DNA of 64,000 bases, from NCBI RefSeq assembly GCF_010389155.1, contig NC_057765.1:23500980-23564979 (forward strand). The letters are read 5' to 3'. Of this stretch, positions 23,201 through 34,682 are shown piece after piece. Below the pieces are notes generated by a model that did not search any database, had not been told where the DNA came from, and was given only the letters and a program-made list of their open reading frames with translations. The position numbers and the translations under genes were made by a program. The DNA comes from Erigeron canadensis (lineage: Eukaryota > Streptophyta > Magnoliopsida > Asterales > Asteraceae). Within the stretch, counting starts at the first letter, position 1; each line of letters starts with the position of its first letter.

Positions 23201-24611
23201 GTTTATTGTATGTAAGCAACTCGAAAAAATGTTTATTGTATGTGAGAAAACATAAGTGCAACCATATACATGTGCCACTTGTCAGATTTTAATTGGTTGA
23301 AACGAAATTCTCATATACAATAAATATTATTTCGAGTTGTTTACATACAATACACACAACTTTAATTATTTTCTATTATAGACATTCATTTAAAATTTCT
23401 TACATTGCAGGAAATCAATCCTTTATTTGTATTTCTAGGAACTTATACATACTATACTATTATTATATCGAGAAGAGATTCACCGAAAGTAAAATATGTC
23501 TAATAAACGCTAAACGTATAATATTATAATAAAGCTATTTATGATATAAGATCATACTGTATCTTATAAGATAATTAGTCCCGATACACTGTTGAGCCTA
23601 GTTTTTAATTAAAACATCAATATGCTATGAATAAAAATATATACAAGACATATATGTTCAAGATATTTCCGGGGTAACAGACCAAGAAAACCATACTATC
23701 CGACTAAAATGCTGTTTCTTATAACTTACATTCAATTTCTATATTCTCAAGTCCCTATACAAAAAAGAACTTTTTGTACTAATTTTCATACTAATCCGTG
23801 AATAAATTTATATCGTTTTGAGGTTTATGAAAAAGTAAATTAGCTATTAGGCATGAAAATCAGAACCTCTTGATATATGATCAATTGTACGTAGAAAATA
23901 ACATTTTCGCATACGTAAAGCATATATATAATTTCAAATGAGAAATATAACATACCCAAACAATCCACAACAAAAAGCTTGCAAGAGTATCATCCATGTC
24001 ATCTTTGGTCTTTTCTTTCTACAAAAAACAACAATATATGCCAAATTAGCTACAAACTTGACTAAAGAAAACTAAGCATTCAAATTACAACTAAATAAAC
24101 TAATTACACCCATATTTAGATAGCTTTAGTGAAAAACGAATCAAAAAGAATAAGTAAACAACCATTACACATTTCACGCAATCAAGTTTAAACTCAAATT
24201 TGTCGGTATGACTATTTTTGCATCATATCGTACATGAATAAGACTACGTATTGTTATTGTTATTAAAATGTAGAGACAAAGAAGTATGAAATATACAAAA
24301 CATTTCAACGATGACATGATGATATGATTTTCCAATGAAAAAATGAATCTTAGAATGTTAAGAAATGAATATAACGAGGTTTTCCATTTATAAACAATGA
24401 ATCCGAACCTTTCAACCAGAAGTGCAAGTGGAACAATAAATGTAACGGAGAAGAGAAAACGATAGGCGATAAGAATAGAAAGAACCATGCCGTCGTTAGC
24501 CGCGAGTTTGTAAAACACATTAACTCCTGCAAATGCTGTTTGAACTGCTATCATCAGCAATACTGGCTTCAAACCATGAATAACATTGCATATCTTGGCC
24601 ACATTCACCAT
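20228..24611 (-). CDS. WAT1-related (nodulin MtN21/EamA) membrane transporter
   Basis: Seven exons on the minus strand: 24611-24409, 24018-23956, 22367-22251, 21495-21249, 20973-20815, 20712-20561 and 20471-20228. The phases join cleanly to 1185 nt, 394 residues. The protein begins MVNVAKICNVIHGLKPVLLM and has about ten hydrophobic segments forming two EamA halves. Family signatures are FAGVNVFYKLA, AYRFLFS, TSATFAAATTNLIPA, GIGGAMLLTFYKG and LGAILIIFGLYIVLWGKGKE. Members of this plant family move amino acids, auxin or other metabolites across the plasma or vacuolar membrane; the substrate cannot be told here. The hydrophilic Ser-rich tail is C-terminal. The first donor is GTTCGG, a weak site. 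An in-frame ATG 39 nt upstream adds a hydrophobic stretch, but MVNV fits the family better. Confidence 0.88.
22409..22875 (+). repeat. Dispersed Helitron-like repeat, copy A (in WAT1 intron 2 boundary region)
   Basis: Starts TCTATATTATATTATAAAG and ends cgccgcaacgcgcgggtactt. It shares about 430 bp with copies at 25225, 43074 and 43939. An AT-rich start and a short GC hairpin near the 3' end recall non-autonomous plant Helitrons, but the final CTRR is not clean. It lies just upstream (in gene sense) of exon 3. Confidence 0.7.
23127..23430. mobile_element. Foldback MITE in WAT1 intron 2
   Basis: Arms of about 125 bp (23127-23257 and 23305-23430) are inverted copies separated by about 48 bp. 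Shared words include attgtatgtaa.caactcga and gtctata.tag.aaa. There is no coding frame. A single arm of the same family occurs at 18118-18237. Confidence 0.85.
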
Positions 24612-24726
24612 TATTTTATAAACCCAAAAAACTAGAAAAAAAAAATACAATTAAGCAAAGAAAATGGAAGAAAAAAAATTTTGGTTTCAAACCCCCTATA
24701 TATCTCTCACACTTGAAGAAGGTGTA

Positions 24727-24740
24727 TATGTATATAAAAG
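24727..24740 (-). promoter_or_regulatory. Candidate TATA box of the WAT1 gene
   Basis: On the minus strand CTTTTATATACATA lies about 120 bp before the ATG at 24611. It is preceded by a T/A-rich promoter. Confidence 0.5.
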
Positions 24741-24744
24741 AGAT

Positions 24745-25224
24745 TTAAATAGGACAGAACGAGTCTATTGGAGTGTGTTTTTGAAAAAGTAACTAGAAGA
24801 GAATAACATGTTACATAAATAGTGAGTTCAATTCATATATATGTAAATTTGGATGACTTGCATTAAGAGTCCTTGGTAAATTAATTGTAACATAATGTTT
24901 TCCTTATATGTACACTACTAGTACTAAATTAGCCTAATTAATGCAACATATTGGAAGCAAGCATACACAAGTAACAAATATCATCTTGACATCTTCCATA
25001 AAATATAAGGAGACGAAATTGATGTAACATTCTTATCTCTATTAAAAGATAAAAGGGTTTATAAAAAAAAAAAAAAAACCTTCGAACAGGAATGATAATT
25101 GAACACTTAACATCGACAAAATGTTTTCCACTTTAATCCTATCTTATTAAAAAATTTTGGTTACGATGTAATAATTCATTTAATAAATTAATGCAAAACA
25201 TTATAAAGGTATTGCATATCTGTA
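24745..25224. other. Intergenic upstream of WAT1
   Basis: AT-rich promoter-side DNA with a poly(A) run near 25063. No gene seen. Confidence 0.5.
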
Positions 25225-25650
25225 TCTATACTATACTATAATTATAAAATAAATACATTTTTAAACTTTTAACTTTTCAACATTCATATAATATACTTAA
25301 AAGAAACTCTCAACCACTTATTTCTTTTCTCTCTCTTCAAATCTTAACCACTTATTTTTCTCTCCCCTCCATAAATTATTTTATTCCTTTAATTCATTCA
25401 AAATCTTTTATTTCAAAAACTATACATCGATAAGTTATAAAAATTATATGGGTGTTCTCAAAATTTCACGCTCTTTCATTAAAAATGTCATTCGATATAC
25501 TTTCGACGAATTTTTAAATTCGAGAGCGGAGCCCGCACAGCTAAGGCATTTGGCTATCACACTCTATAACATATCACTTCCTAGCTATTATCTATCATAC
25601 TCTATGACCTATCACCCCCACCATCTCACCGTCGTAATGTGCGGGTACTT
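25225..25650 (+). repeat. Dispersed Helitron-like repeat, copy B
   Basis: Same family as 22409-22875. Shared blocks include ctcaaccacttatt(t)ttct, caaaatcttttatttcaaaa, gatgtcattcgatatacttt (with variants) and gtaatgtgcgggtac at the end. Confidence 0.7.
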
Positions 25651-25974
25651 TGTCTGGTTATATTATAAAGTAAATTTTGTTTTGTTGAATATTAAGTTTC
25701 AATATTCAATTTTAAGTTTCAAACAATTCATCAAACTACATCACATTAATAACATACACTACTACCTGTCAACGTCACCACCACCAATCACCACAATGCC
25801 ATTACACCGATACATCACACGAGTGCCGTTCTATTTTTTTTTAAAATCGAACACATTTAGAAAATGTTCCCTTGGTATATTATAAAAGCAACATATGAGC
25901 TAAAGTGTTGCTTCTAATAAATGGGATGGAAATGATATGTATCGAAATCTAAGATAAATTTTATTTTTATTAAT

Positions 25975-26215
25975 TTATAAAGTATTTAATGTATTATAAA
26001 AATTAAGAATATATATAAACCGGTAAAATAAAACAGGTATTAAAATTAAATAAATAAAATAATAAGTTTTCTTCAGTGATAATCGTCGTGCATCATAGAA
26101 ATCATCGTACATCAATTGTTTCGTGAATTTTCGTGCATCAAAATAACCATGATCTAAAGCAAAGATGTTGTCTTATTTGTTTTACTTTAATACTTGTTTT
26201 ACAAAATACAACCCT
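25975..26215 (+). repeat. Dispersed repeat with gtgcatca motifs, copy 1
   Basis: About 230 bp alignable with 29900-30118: aaaataaaac..gtatta, then cgtgcatcat.gaaatcat, then ttttcgtgcatcaa, accatgatc and tactttaatacttgtttta. Identity unknown. Confidence 0.65.
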
Positions 26216-26664
26216 TATCTATAATATAACTAAAAGAGGGGGTTGGGGTACACTTAACATCCCTAATCGCCCTTCTTTAGTCTAAAACTCTCTCCACATT
26301 AATCCTCTATTTTTTGAATATTTTTTAATTATTATTATTAAATTTATAAGCCGACTATACTATTAATAAAATAATCTTTTCATCCTTAAAATTCTCCTAC
26401 TTAGGGCTTCACAAAAATGGGATTCGACCTTCTTAAAAGGATTTTTTCTTTTTACGTCTTAGCAATTTAATTATAATATTAATATGTTTTATGTTACACC
26501 ATTTGCTCCAAACCTTTTGTTTGTATTAGTAAACTTTGAAACAATGCATGCTAGATTGGAGAATTTGGTGTTTGCGAGTAAGTTTTCTTTAAATAGTCCA
26601 CTACCAAGAAGTCAACTACCAAAAAAATTTTTTCTAAATATAATTTATTCATATTTAAATATTA

Positions 26665-26665
26665 C

Positions 26666-26699
<34 letters not shown>
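26665..26699. repeat. (ATT)n microsatellite
   Basis: About 11 uninterrupted ATT units. Confidence 0.9.
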
Positions 26700-26771
26700 T
26701 AACATTGAGTTCTTATATTATTGTTATTATTATCTCTATTAATTTAGTTTATTGTTCATTATAGGTTCATC

Positions 26772-26947
26772 ATGACTTCTTCTTCGACAACCAAAAATAA
26801 GACCATGTTAGTTCATCTTGAAGATCTTAAGCCAACTCATGTTAATCATTATCTACGACTCCATGTTGTGTATGTATAGACTATTTTGAAGTGGGACAAC
26901 CTAAAGAAAATCAAAACGCTCGAGATGGTCTTTGTTGATGAATTGGT
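26772..26947 (+). pseudogene. RPA70-like (Helitron-associated) OB-fold N-terminal fragment
   Basis: ATG at 26772 gives MTSSSTTKNKTMLVHLEDLK, then PTHVNHYLRLHVV. After an in-frame TAG the same frame continues with LKKIKTLEMVFVDE up to a possible GT donor. LxDLKPTxxN followed by LxMVxVDE is the start of plant RPA70-like proteins, many copies of which travel with Helitrons. A Helitron-like 5' word (TCTATAATATAACTAAAAGAG) sits about 550 bp upstream at 26219. Only one exon is seen, so this is a relic. Confidence 0.5.
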
Positions 26948-26959
26948 TTGTACTTTTCA

Positions 26960-28320
26960 AATTATATATTTTTCTTTACTTTTTGAAATTATAGTTTAAA
27001 ATTGTTGTTTGTGTTTGTCTTAAGTTTAGATATAAAAAGCTACAATTTTTTATTTAACCAAAATTGAATAAAAAGAGGGTTAACTAGATTAAATATTTAT
27101 ATAGAATTAAATTTCATATATTTCCTTCTTTAGTTTTCGTAATTTTAAATTAAAATTGTTGTTTGTGTGTGTTTTAAATTTAGATATAACAAACTACAAA
27201 AATTTTTATTTAACTAAAATTGAAAAAAAAGTTAACTAGATTAATCGTTTTATGTTTAATTTTTAGGTATTTTAATTTTATTCGGTATCTATTTAATATA
27301 CTTGAATTCTAAATTTTTAGTTTTGATTAATGTATTTTGAGAATACCCGTCCAAATGAGAGGGCCTCAACACTAATATAAACATATAATGAGTCTCATAC
27401 CAATTTTTTGTTCAATGTGTCCCAATTGACTTTCATGTTTTTATCTAATTTCAAAAGGCTGAGTTTTTATCTCTAGTATTCATTTGGAAATTGGAACGGA
27501 ATGTAAACCTTATCAATTTGGAAACAGTTGTAGTATTGCTATTATGACAGGTTTTTTTTGTGTGACTATTCATCAAAAGTAATCCAATTGATCGATTCAA
27601 CTACTTGGTTTATAAGCCTGCATTACGAGCTTCAACTATTGTGTTTACGTGCATAATTATGTTCACATGTCTGTAATATTAAATAAAAACATCAAGCAGA
27701 CTGACTGACAACTAAAAACATAAAATATATAAAAACATAAAAATATATATAATATATATATATATTTACGTTTGTTATATCGGACATAAATAAATATGAT
27801 AGACCTACTTACAAGTTTACATATTCATATGTTTTATTTTTAATTTTTAATTAAAAAAAAAAGTAGACTGACAAACAGCTGCACAATAAAAGCCAAAAAG
27901 GGTTGCACATGGTAAAATCTGAAAGGTAATACGGGGTGAGACATAAACATAAAATGTAAAAATAAAATAAAAAACATAAAAAAATAATAAACTAACCCTA
28001 CTTAAAATTTTGTCATATTAAATACATAATTTATTTTTTAAGAGAATTTAAAAAACAAAGCAAATAAAACCATTATAAAAAATACGGATGAGGAAAATTA
28101 AAAATAAAGATAGACGATATTTTAAAACCTTAAACAATAACAAATGATAAACCAGCTAAAAAGTTTGACATATTAAATATATATGTTTGTTTTTAAGAAA
28201 AATAAGCAAGCTGAGTCAGCTGCGCAACTACTTGCTAGTTTGTTTCACTGTTCATCATTCATTCCTCTTAATTTTATTCCTCTTGATGGAGGTATATAAT
28301 TTACTAGATTAACTGCAAAA
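26960..28320. other. Gene-poor AT-rich DNA
   Basis: No gene seen. It holds duplicated words around 26990-27060 and 27150-27210 (aaaattgttgtttgtgt.tgt...ttagatata.aaa.ctaca, a roughly 170-bp direct duplication) and AT microsatellites near 27745. Confidence 0.5.
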
Positions 28321-28329
28321 CCAAACCAG

Positions 28330-28760
28330 ACTCTCATAATCATCTTTTCTTTGAATGTAATTATTCAATGCAGGTTTGGAACAAAGTTTATATGAAGGAT
28401 GTCCTGAGCTCTCGGCCATGCCATTGGGATCAAGTAATTGACCGGCTTTTACCGGTAGCGAAAAAGATGACCATGGAAAATGTTATTGATAAGCTTGTAC
28501 TTGCAGTGAATGTCTACTTTATATGGCAGGAAAGAAATACAAGATTATTTATGAAGACTGCTCGTTCACCTGATGCTCTTGCTGAGATTATTTTTTCTAC
28601 TGTGAGACTAAAGATGCTTACATTCAAATACAAAAGAATTGCGCATATGGAAAGGCTTATTGCAACTTGGGATCTCCCCATTTCATTACTTGTTTTTTAT
28701 TCCTTTCTACAGTTTATTGTTGATAAATTTATTATAAGTTTGTTTGGTTAGTTTGTTTTT
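28330..28760 (+). mobile_element. LINE ORF2 C-terminal fragment (zf-RVT domain)
   Basis: An open frame of about 140 codons reads DSHNHLFFECNYSMQVWNKV, then later NVYFIWQERNTRLF and ATWDLP. This is the zinc-binding RVT tail of plant non-LTR retrotransposons (H..LFFEC.YS..VW, then IWQERN.R.F). The RT core and poly(A) tail are missing. It is intact enough to look moderately young. Confidence 0.75.
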
Positions 28761-28894
28761 TTCTGGTCGATTCTTATATTGCACATGGGTTCATGGATGT
28801 TCTTGCAAAGTCAACTAGCGCCTAGCTAGGTTGCTTGCTTAAAATTTTTTTATATAATAACTAGGGATGAAGGCTTTTTACCGAAAATAAAATT

Positions 28895-29814
28895 ACTAGA
28901 TTACACTCGCACGTTGTGCGGGACTAACTAAAAACGTAAAGTAAAGTTAACAGATGATTACATTATTATCAAAAATAGTTAATTTATAACTGATGCAAAT
29001 AATAAAATTATAAGTTTTAAATATATAATATTTATTAAATATGTTAAAACATGACTAATGAAACGTAAATATTTATAAATCATAATTTTTTTAATGATCT
29101 ATACTTATTAAATATAATATAATAAACAATCTCAATTAAAACAGGGATAATTATCATTGAATTAATAAAAAGACATAGACTAAAGCATATAAACAACTTT
29201 GTGCTCATATATTATCAAAACAAAATCTTAGTTAAATAGAGATAAGTTACAAGTATAGATTTAAATATCAAAAATATGTGTGTGAAATTGATAAAGTAAA
29301 TATCTAATTTAACATTGATAATACAATCGGTTAGTAAAATATTGAATGTAATTTATTAATATAATCTAGTTTTATAATATATTAAAGTAATTATTTTCAC
29401 GTACAAAAGTAATTAAATAGAAAGATATAAGTTACAGATCAACAATATATTATCAATGTCTTTTAATTAGTTTTTTCAATGAATATAAATCGTAGTTTGC
29501 AAAAAATAAACAAACATTAAGTTAGATCAAGTGGTTTTTACATAATATTAAAAGTTAGAGGTCATGAGTTCTAATATTGTATTTAGCTTTTTTTTTATTT
29601 GCTATATAAAACTAATTAAAAAATAAATGTCCACATAGACAAATGATGACATGTCAAATGAAGTGTCACATGACCACTAAAATATATAGATTTAAATGTC
29701 AATATATCAAAAAAACATTAAAATTATTAGAAAATGATACCTAAGAAAAAACTTTGTTGGCACGAAAAGAGAAGTGCCAATAAAAATAAACATACCATCT
29801 CTTAGTTATATAGG
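28895..29814 (-). mobile_element. Non-autonomous Helitron-like element
   Basis: Minus-strand 3' end: a hairpin (cgcacaacgtgcg, 28920-28908) followed by GTGTAATCTAGT, ending in CTAGT at 28895. Minus-strand 5' end: CCTATATAACTAAGAGATGG (29814). A hairpin followed by CTRR at the 3' end and an AT-rich TATATAAC start are Helitron features. The first base pair TC is not exact. No helicase is encoded. The interior contains a SINE-like stretch. Confidence 0.6.
29505..29600 (+). mobile_element. Possible tRNA-derived SINE relic
   Basis: A box-like word (ttagatcaagtgg, 29522-29534) and a B-box-like word (ggtcatgagttctaat, 29560-29575) lie at tRNA-like spacing, followed by a T-run. Weak. Confidence 0.3.
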
Positions 29815-29899
29815 TATAATCAACGTCATTATAGAAACACCACCAGGAATGAAAACCAAGGTATCACTGTAATTAGTATTTGTAAGTATAAAATTAAAT

Positions 29900-30118
29900 T
29901 TTATAAAGTTTGATATCAAGGTTTTAGGTAAAATAAAACAAATATTAAATTATAATAAATAAAACATTAAGTTTTTCTTTACTGAAGATTACCGTGCATC
30001 ATGAAAATCATTGTGCATCAATTGCTTTGTGAATTTTCGTGCATCAATTTAACCATGATCCAATAATCAAGATCTTATCTTATTTATTTTACTTTAATAC
30101 TTGTTTTATAATATATAC
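29900..30118 (+). repeat. Dispersed repeat with gtgcatca motifs, copy 2
   Basis: Partner of 25975-26215. It contains ccgtgcatcatgaaaatcat, tgtgcatcaattgctttgtg and ttttcgtgcatcaatttaac. Confidence 0.65.
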
Positions 30119-30476
30119 CCAACCCTTGATATCAATTGTAAATTTAAACAACGTGTTTTAAATCACTTTCAACTCATAATACACAATGATAGTGTCACTT
30201 AAGATAGATTATAATATTGTCATAACCAAACATGTGTTACGGTGAAATGGGCTTTACCAACAACAAAAAAAAATTCTTATTGACATACTAGCTAACTTTA
30301 AGAATCTAATTCATGAACTACGAATAAAACTTCAAATATATTTCTTAGGTGGCCACTGGCCAGGCTTCATTTACTACAAACTTTTACTGTAACTTGATGC
30401 CATTTTTGTTTCTGGGGTCAATCCAGAAAGACCCGCTTCACGTTTCATTTTAGTTTCAAATTAACTTGAGTAAAAA

Positions 30477-31497
30477 TTAAGGACAGTTTAGTTCGTATAA
30501 TATTTTTGAGGGAATTGGAATTTGTTAAATGAATTGAAATTTGAAGGAATTGGAATCTGAAAATTTTAATATTTATTTTGTGTTTAGTTGACAGAATTCA
30601 ATAGAATTCAGTCAAGGGAATTAAAATATAAACTATGTCAAATGACACAATTAACCTTTTTTATATTTTTATAATATAATTTTTTCACTTTTATAATAAC
30701 ATACTGTTATCCATCTAATCTAATAATAATAATAATAATAATAATATAAGTTATATAGATGATAGATAATAATTAATATATATGCTCATTTACGGAGTAA
30801 CACACCACATAGGCCTTATCGAAGACAAAAAGCCACCCATCACTCCATCAGAAACAAAAAACCCCATCACCGATTCACTGATACTTTTTTCACCCATCAT
30901 GGTCCAACAAGCACACACCGGTGTTACTCCGACGGTTCCCCATCAAGATTTTGTTTTGTTTTTTTTTTCCAAACAACACACCTATCAAGATCCTTTTTTC
31001 ACCCTTGTTAATTTTCTCCGGTGGCTATCTATAATGGTTGTTACTCCGATCGCCGTGAATAAGTAGTGGCGGTAGTGACTGTTACTCCGATAAACGTCAG
31101 TGTTGACGGCTTTTACTCCGATAAGCAGCGGTGGTGGTGGCTACTGTTACTCCGATGGTCAGCAACGACGACGGCTATTATTCCGGTAAGCAACAGTAGT
31201 GGCGGAGATGATGATATGGAGAAGAAAAGATGAAAGGTAGGCTAAATCAAACTAAATTAATAATATAGGATCTATTTGTAAGGAGGGTTATTTTGTCAAA
31301 ATAGTTGAATTCCATTGGAATTCAAACATTCCATCAATATATTGAAGGAATCTCAAATTCTGTGTTCTAAGGAATTTGGTGGAAAATTTTGAATTCCAAT
31401 TCCATCATTTATCTCAACCAAACGTGATTAGAAATGGAATTCAGATTCCAATTCCTACGAATTCCAGGGAATTCTGTGAACCAAACACCCCTTAAGG
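30477..31497. mobile_element. MITE-like element with gaattcc-rich inverted ends
   Basis: The left end (ttaaggacagtttagttcg...gagggaattgg) and the inverted right end (ttaaggggtgtttggttcac...ggaattc) resemble each other. These are the gtttggttca-type ends of plant hAT/Harbinger MITEs. The interior carries at least five copies of ttactccga between 30923 and 31160. No coding potential is credible. Confidence 0.5.
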
Positions 31498-31885
31498 GTG
31501 TGTTTAGTTCAAGAAAACTTTCCTGTTTTTCATTTTCATTTTCCAAGAAAACATGAAAAACAAGAAACACGTTCAAATTATATTTTTGTAGAATAGAAAA
31601 TGAAAATTCCCTTTTCCAACTTTTGCACTAAAATTAGAAAACTGTTTTTTTCAGTTTTTGTTTTCACTTTTCTATTTTCCAAACCTTTTATAAACCTAAA
31701 ATTAAAAAACAGGTTAATTTGAACATGTTTTCTAGTTTTCTAAAAAAGAAAAATGAAAACTCCATCTTTTATTTTGAACGCGTTTTTAAAATTTTCAAGG
31801 ATTTTTTAGAAATGAAAAACCTTTTCATTTTCTAGAAAACTAGAAATGAAAAACTTGAAAACATTTTCTCAAGCTAACGTGCTAT
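31498..31885. mobile_element. Second MITE-like element abutting the first
   Basis: Starts gtgtgtttagttcaagaaaac and ends cattttctcaagctaacgtgc. The interior is full of ttttcattttc/gaaaatgaaaa words that can fold back on each other. Confidence 0.4.
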
Positions 31886-32037
31886 AAATAAATTCCAATA
31901 TTTGTAAACGTAAATTCAATTACTCCTTTTAATTTGCCACTTCAATTGAGTAGTTTCCCCCTTTGAACCTAATTCATTGATGCTTGTTGTGAAGTGAAAA
32001 GGCATTAGAAGTTTACGATCGTCAGATCATTTGATAC

Positions 32038-32161
32038 AGGGGAGTGATATTTATATAACAAAATTTAGCCATCTACAATAAAAACACAAACTGTATTACG
32101 CAGTGTATAATTGTATATTTGTTATAGATAGCTAAAATTTATAGTAGCAATATCACTTCCC
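32038..32161. mobile_element. Small palindromic MITE
   Basis: About 124 bp with inverted ends (ggggagtgatatt / aatatcacttccc). The arms carry aaaatttagccatctacaa and its inverted counterpart ttatagatagctaaaattt. Confidence 0.75.
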
Positions 32162-32164
32162 TGA

Positions 32165-32947
32165 ATGTAACTTACGTCTAGCTGACTTGGAATACACTAA
32201 TGAATACCATACGATGGTTATGCTTTCTCCAAGTGTTTTTTCTTTTTTTCCCCTTGTTTATAACATTGAAAGATATCCATCTTTGTTTGTTTATATGATG
32301 TTTGTCCATATTTAAAGACGTATTTCTAAACATTGTTTAAGACTTTCAGTAATGATGAGTCAGAATGTAGAAAATGTAAGGATATGTAAATATGTTTATA
32401 TGATTTGAGACTAAAAATTAAAGGATTTTTAATTATATGATGTGAAAACCGACTAGTAACGTCTAAGAGTCGTCTTATGGTTCCAACATTAAACATGTTG
32501 AGTAATGTATTCATTGGAACGTAGCACAAAATAACTTCATACCAGTTCAATGATCTTGCGTTCTTAAATGTTTGCTCAATTTTGGTTTTAAAACACTTTC
32601 ACTTTATCGCCACTAACAAAATGTCGATAACAAACACTACGTTCTACCAACGTTGTCAACATCCACTAATTAATTTACTGTTATCATTTTCAAAACTATT
32701 CAACCGATCCGTTCCGTTTTTCAGATCCATGATACAGTATTATTATATTTTTCGATAAAACTAAATTCTCATTAGACAAAACAAATTGGTTTTCTTTTAT
32801 TCATTCACTTTGATGGGCCATTCATTCCAACCGTCCAAGCGCTATTTTGGTCTTTCATTTTAGAGCCCATCTTTTATGGATCAAGTATGAATGTTCAACT
32901 TTTATTTGTGGTCCACTATTTAACTTGGTTCACGTACTACCCATAGA
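32165..32947. other. Intergenic, no feature seen
   Basis: AT-rich. The 74-codon open frame on the minus strand at 32550-32326 has no recognisable motif and is probably chance. Confidence 0.4.
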
Positions 32948-33633
32948 GGTTCAAGAAACGGTTAACCAATTTCGTTTATTAATTTTAATAACCGATTTTG
33001 ATTATTTTTTAAAACAGTTGTAACCGGTTACGATTAACTTGTACCGGTTAATAACCGATTTCTAGGTTTTAAAACTGAAACCTATCTAACCGATTTCGAT
33101 TTATAATAACCGGTTAACCGATACCGGTTAACCTATTCGGTTTTCTTTAACCGCCCATTATAATATTGAGAAAGTGGTGAACAATGGGGAAAACAATCAT
33201 TTTCGACAAGTCTAAGCGAAGAAGCTATATTCCAAAAAAAACTCATTCCAAATAATCATCATTTTCTAAACACAAAACAAAATTCATCATCCCAAATCTC
33301 AAAAATAACTAAAATTAATGTTGGATCTGATGAAAGAAACATTAATCTAAACATAGTATATATATATATATTGAAAGCTTACGAAACCATCTGATGGTGC
33401 GATTTTTCCGGTTATATATCATTGTATGTATATAATATGATTGATATATATATATATATATATAATATGTGATTAACCGGTTAAAAATCGATTTTGGTTT
33501 TGAAAATAGTAATTGGTTAGTAACCGACGGTTTCTGATAATCTATAATCGGTTTTAACTATTCCGGTTACTAACTGGTTTCGATTACCGGTTACAAATCG
33601 GATCTGTTCGATTAATCGACTTTTTCTTGCACC
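32948..33633. mobile_element. AACCGGTT-rich MITE-like element
   Basis: The ends ggttcaagaaa and (inverted) ggtgcaagaaaa resemble each other. Both flanks are packed with aaccggtta/taaccgatt words (at least ten). The centre holds (ta)n runs near 33358 and 33447. No coding frame. Confidence 0.45.
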
Positions 33634-33689
33634 TAATATCTATCCAAAACTTTTAACATATTCCCAAATGTACACAAATTATCTCTCTC

Positions 33690-33799
33690 CTTATTCACTA
33701 AGTTAAATATTTGGTTACCGCCATAGCCGCCACCACCAACACTATCTGTTACCACCGCGCCCCACCACCACCACTGCATTGCGTGTGTACTTCTCTAGT
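33690..33799 (+). mobile_element. Helitron-like 3' end fragment
   Basis: A gccaccacc-rich stretch leads to ccactgcattgcgtgtgtac and ends with CTAGT at 33795-33799. It resembles the 3' ends near 41178 and, inverted, 53340 and 55310. Confidence 0.4.
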
Positions 33800-33854
33800 C
33801 GTAGTGAAAAATATTTCAGACCATGTCGCATTCTAAACAATTGTGTCTAACGAG

Positions 33855-34050
33855 CCTGGAACTAATAATATGTTGATTCTCAAACACTGACTTGTAGTTA
33901 ACCCAGTAGAAAAATCGAACCAGGTCATTCAATTAATTATAGATATATGGTTCAATTTCATTTAGATGCAATGATGATTGTTCAGTTACATGAATAATAA
34001 AAATTCGATTAAATCAATGACAACTCGATAATTAGAAAATATATGAATAA
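33855..34050. repeat. Diverged direct duplication of the 3' flank of the acidic-protein gene
   Basis: Alignable with 34505-34683: ta.gttgattct.aaa, acttgtagtta, aaat(c/t).aacc.ggtc.ttcaa and atgacaactcgat. The spacing is about 640 bp. Confidence 0.6.
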
Positions 34051-34682
34051 AGACATTTTGAGGCATCATCACACATATTACATGATAGCTTAATGGTGAA
34101 AACAGTTTGGAAAGAGAGACCACGAAATACATACCTCATAAAGTTCTAAAAGATATTTATCTATCTTACAAGCAAAAATGCAGTATTTTTTCCTCTCCCT
34201 TGATTCCATGTTAGGAACAAATTCAAATTTTTTACAACTATATGTTTATAAGAAGTTGTTCACATGAGGAACTAACTGAAAAATGGTTGTCACAAGGAAA
34301 AAATTTCAGTCGCAAATATCACGTCTATTTGACATGTCATCAAGTATTAGACATGACATCACATAATAAATTCGACTTACATTGTAACTTTTACATCTTA
34401 TCATAGAAAATGAAAATCAATAAATTGGGATCGAAGGAGTACACTCGTTCATGAAAGGTTCAATAACAATTCATTCCTTAAAGTAAACAAATAGCTCCAA
34501 TTTTCATCCAAACTAACAATACGTTGATTCTAAAAAACCGGTTTGTATACTTGTAGTTACGACGATAAAAAATTCAAACCGGGTCGTTCAAAATAGATGC
34601 TTCATTTTCGATTATGGATAACAAAAATTCGAATAAATAATATGACAACTCGATTGATAATGAGATAATAATACGAATAAAA

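Noticed and set aside
24612..24650. Upstream start of the WAT1 protein (MYFFFLVFWVYKI extension)
   Set aside because: The family begins near MVNVAKICNV; the extension is encoded by T-rich leader sequence.
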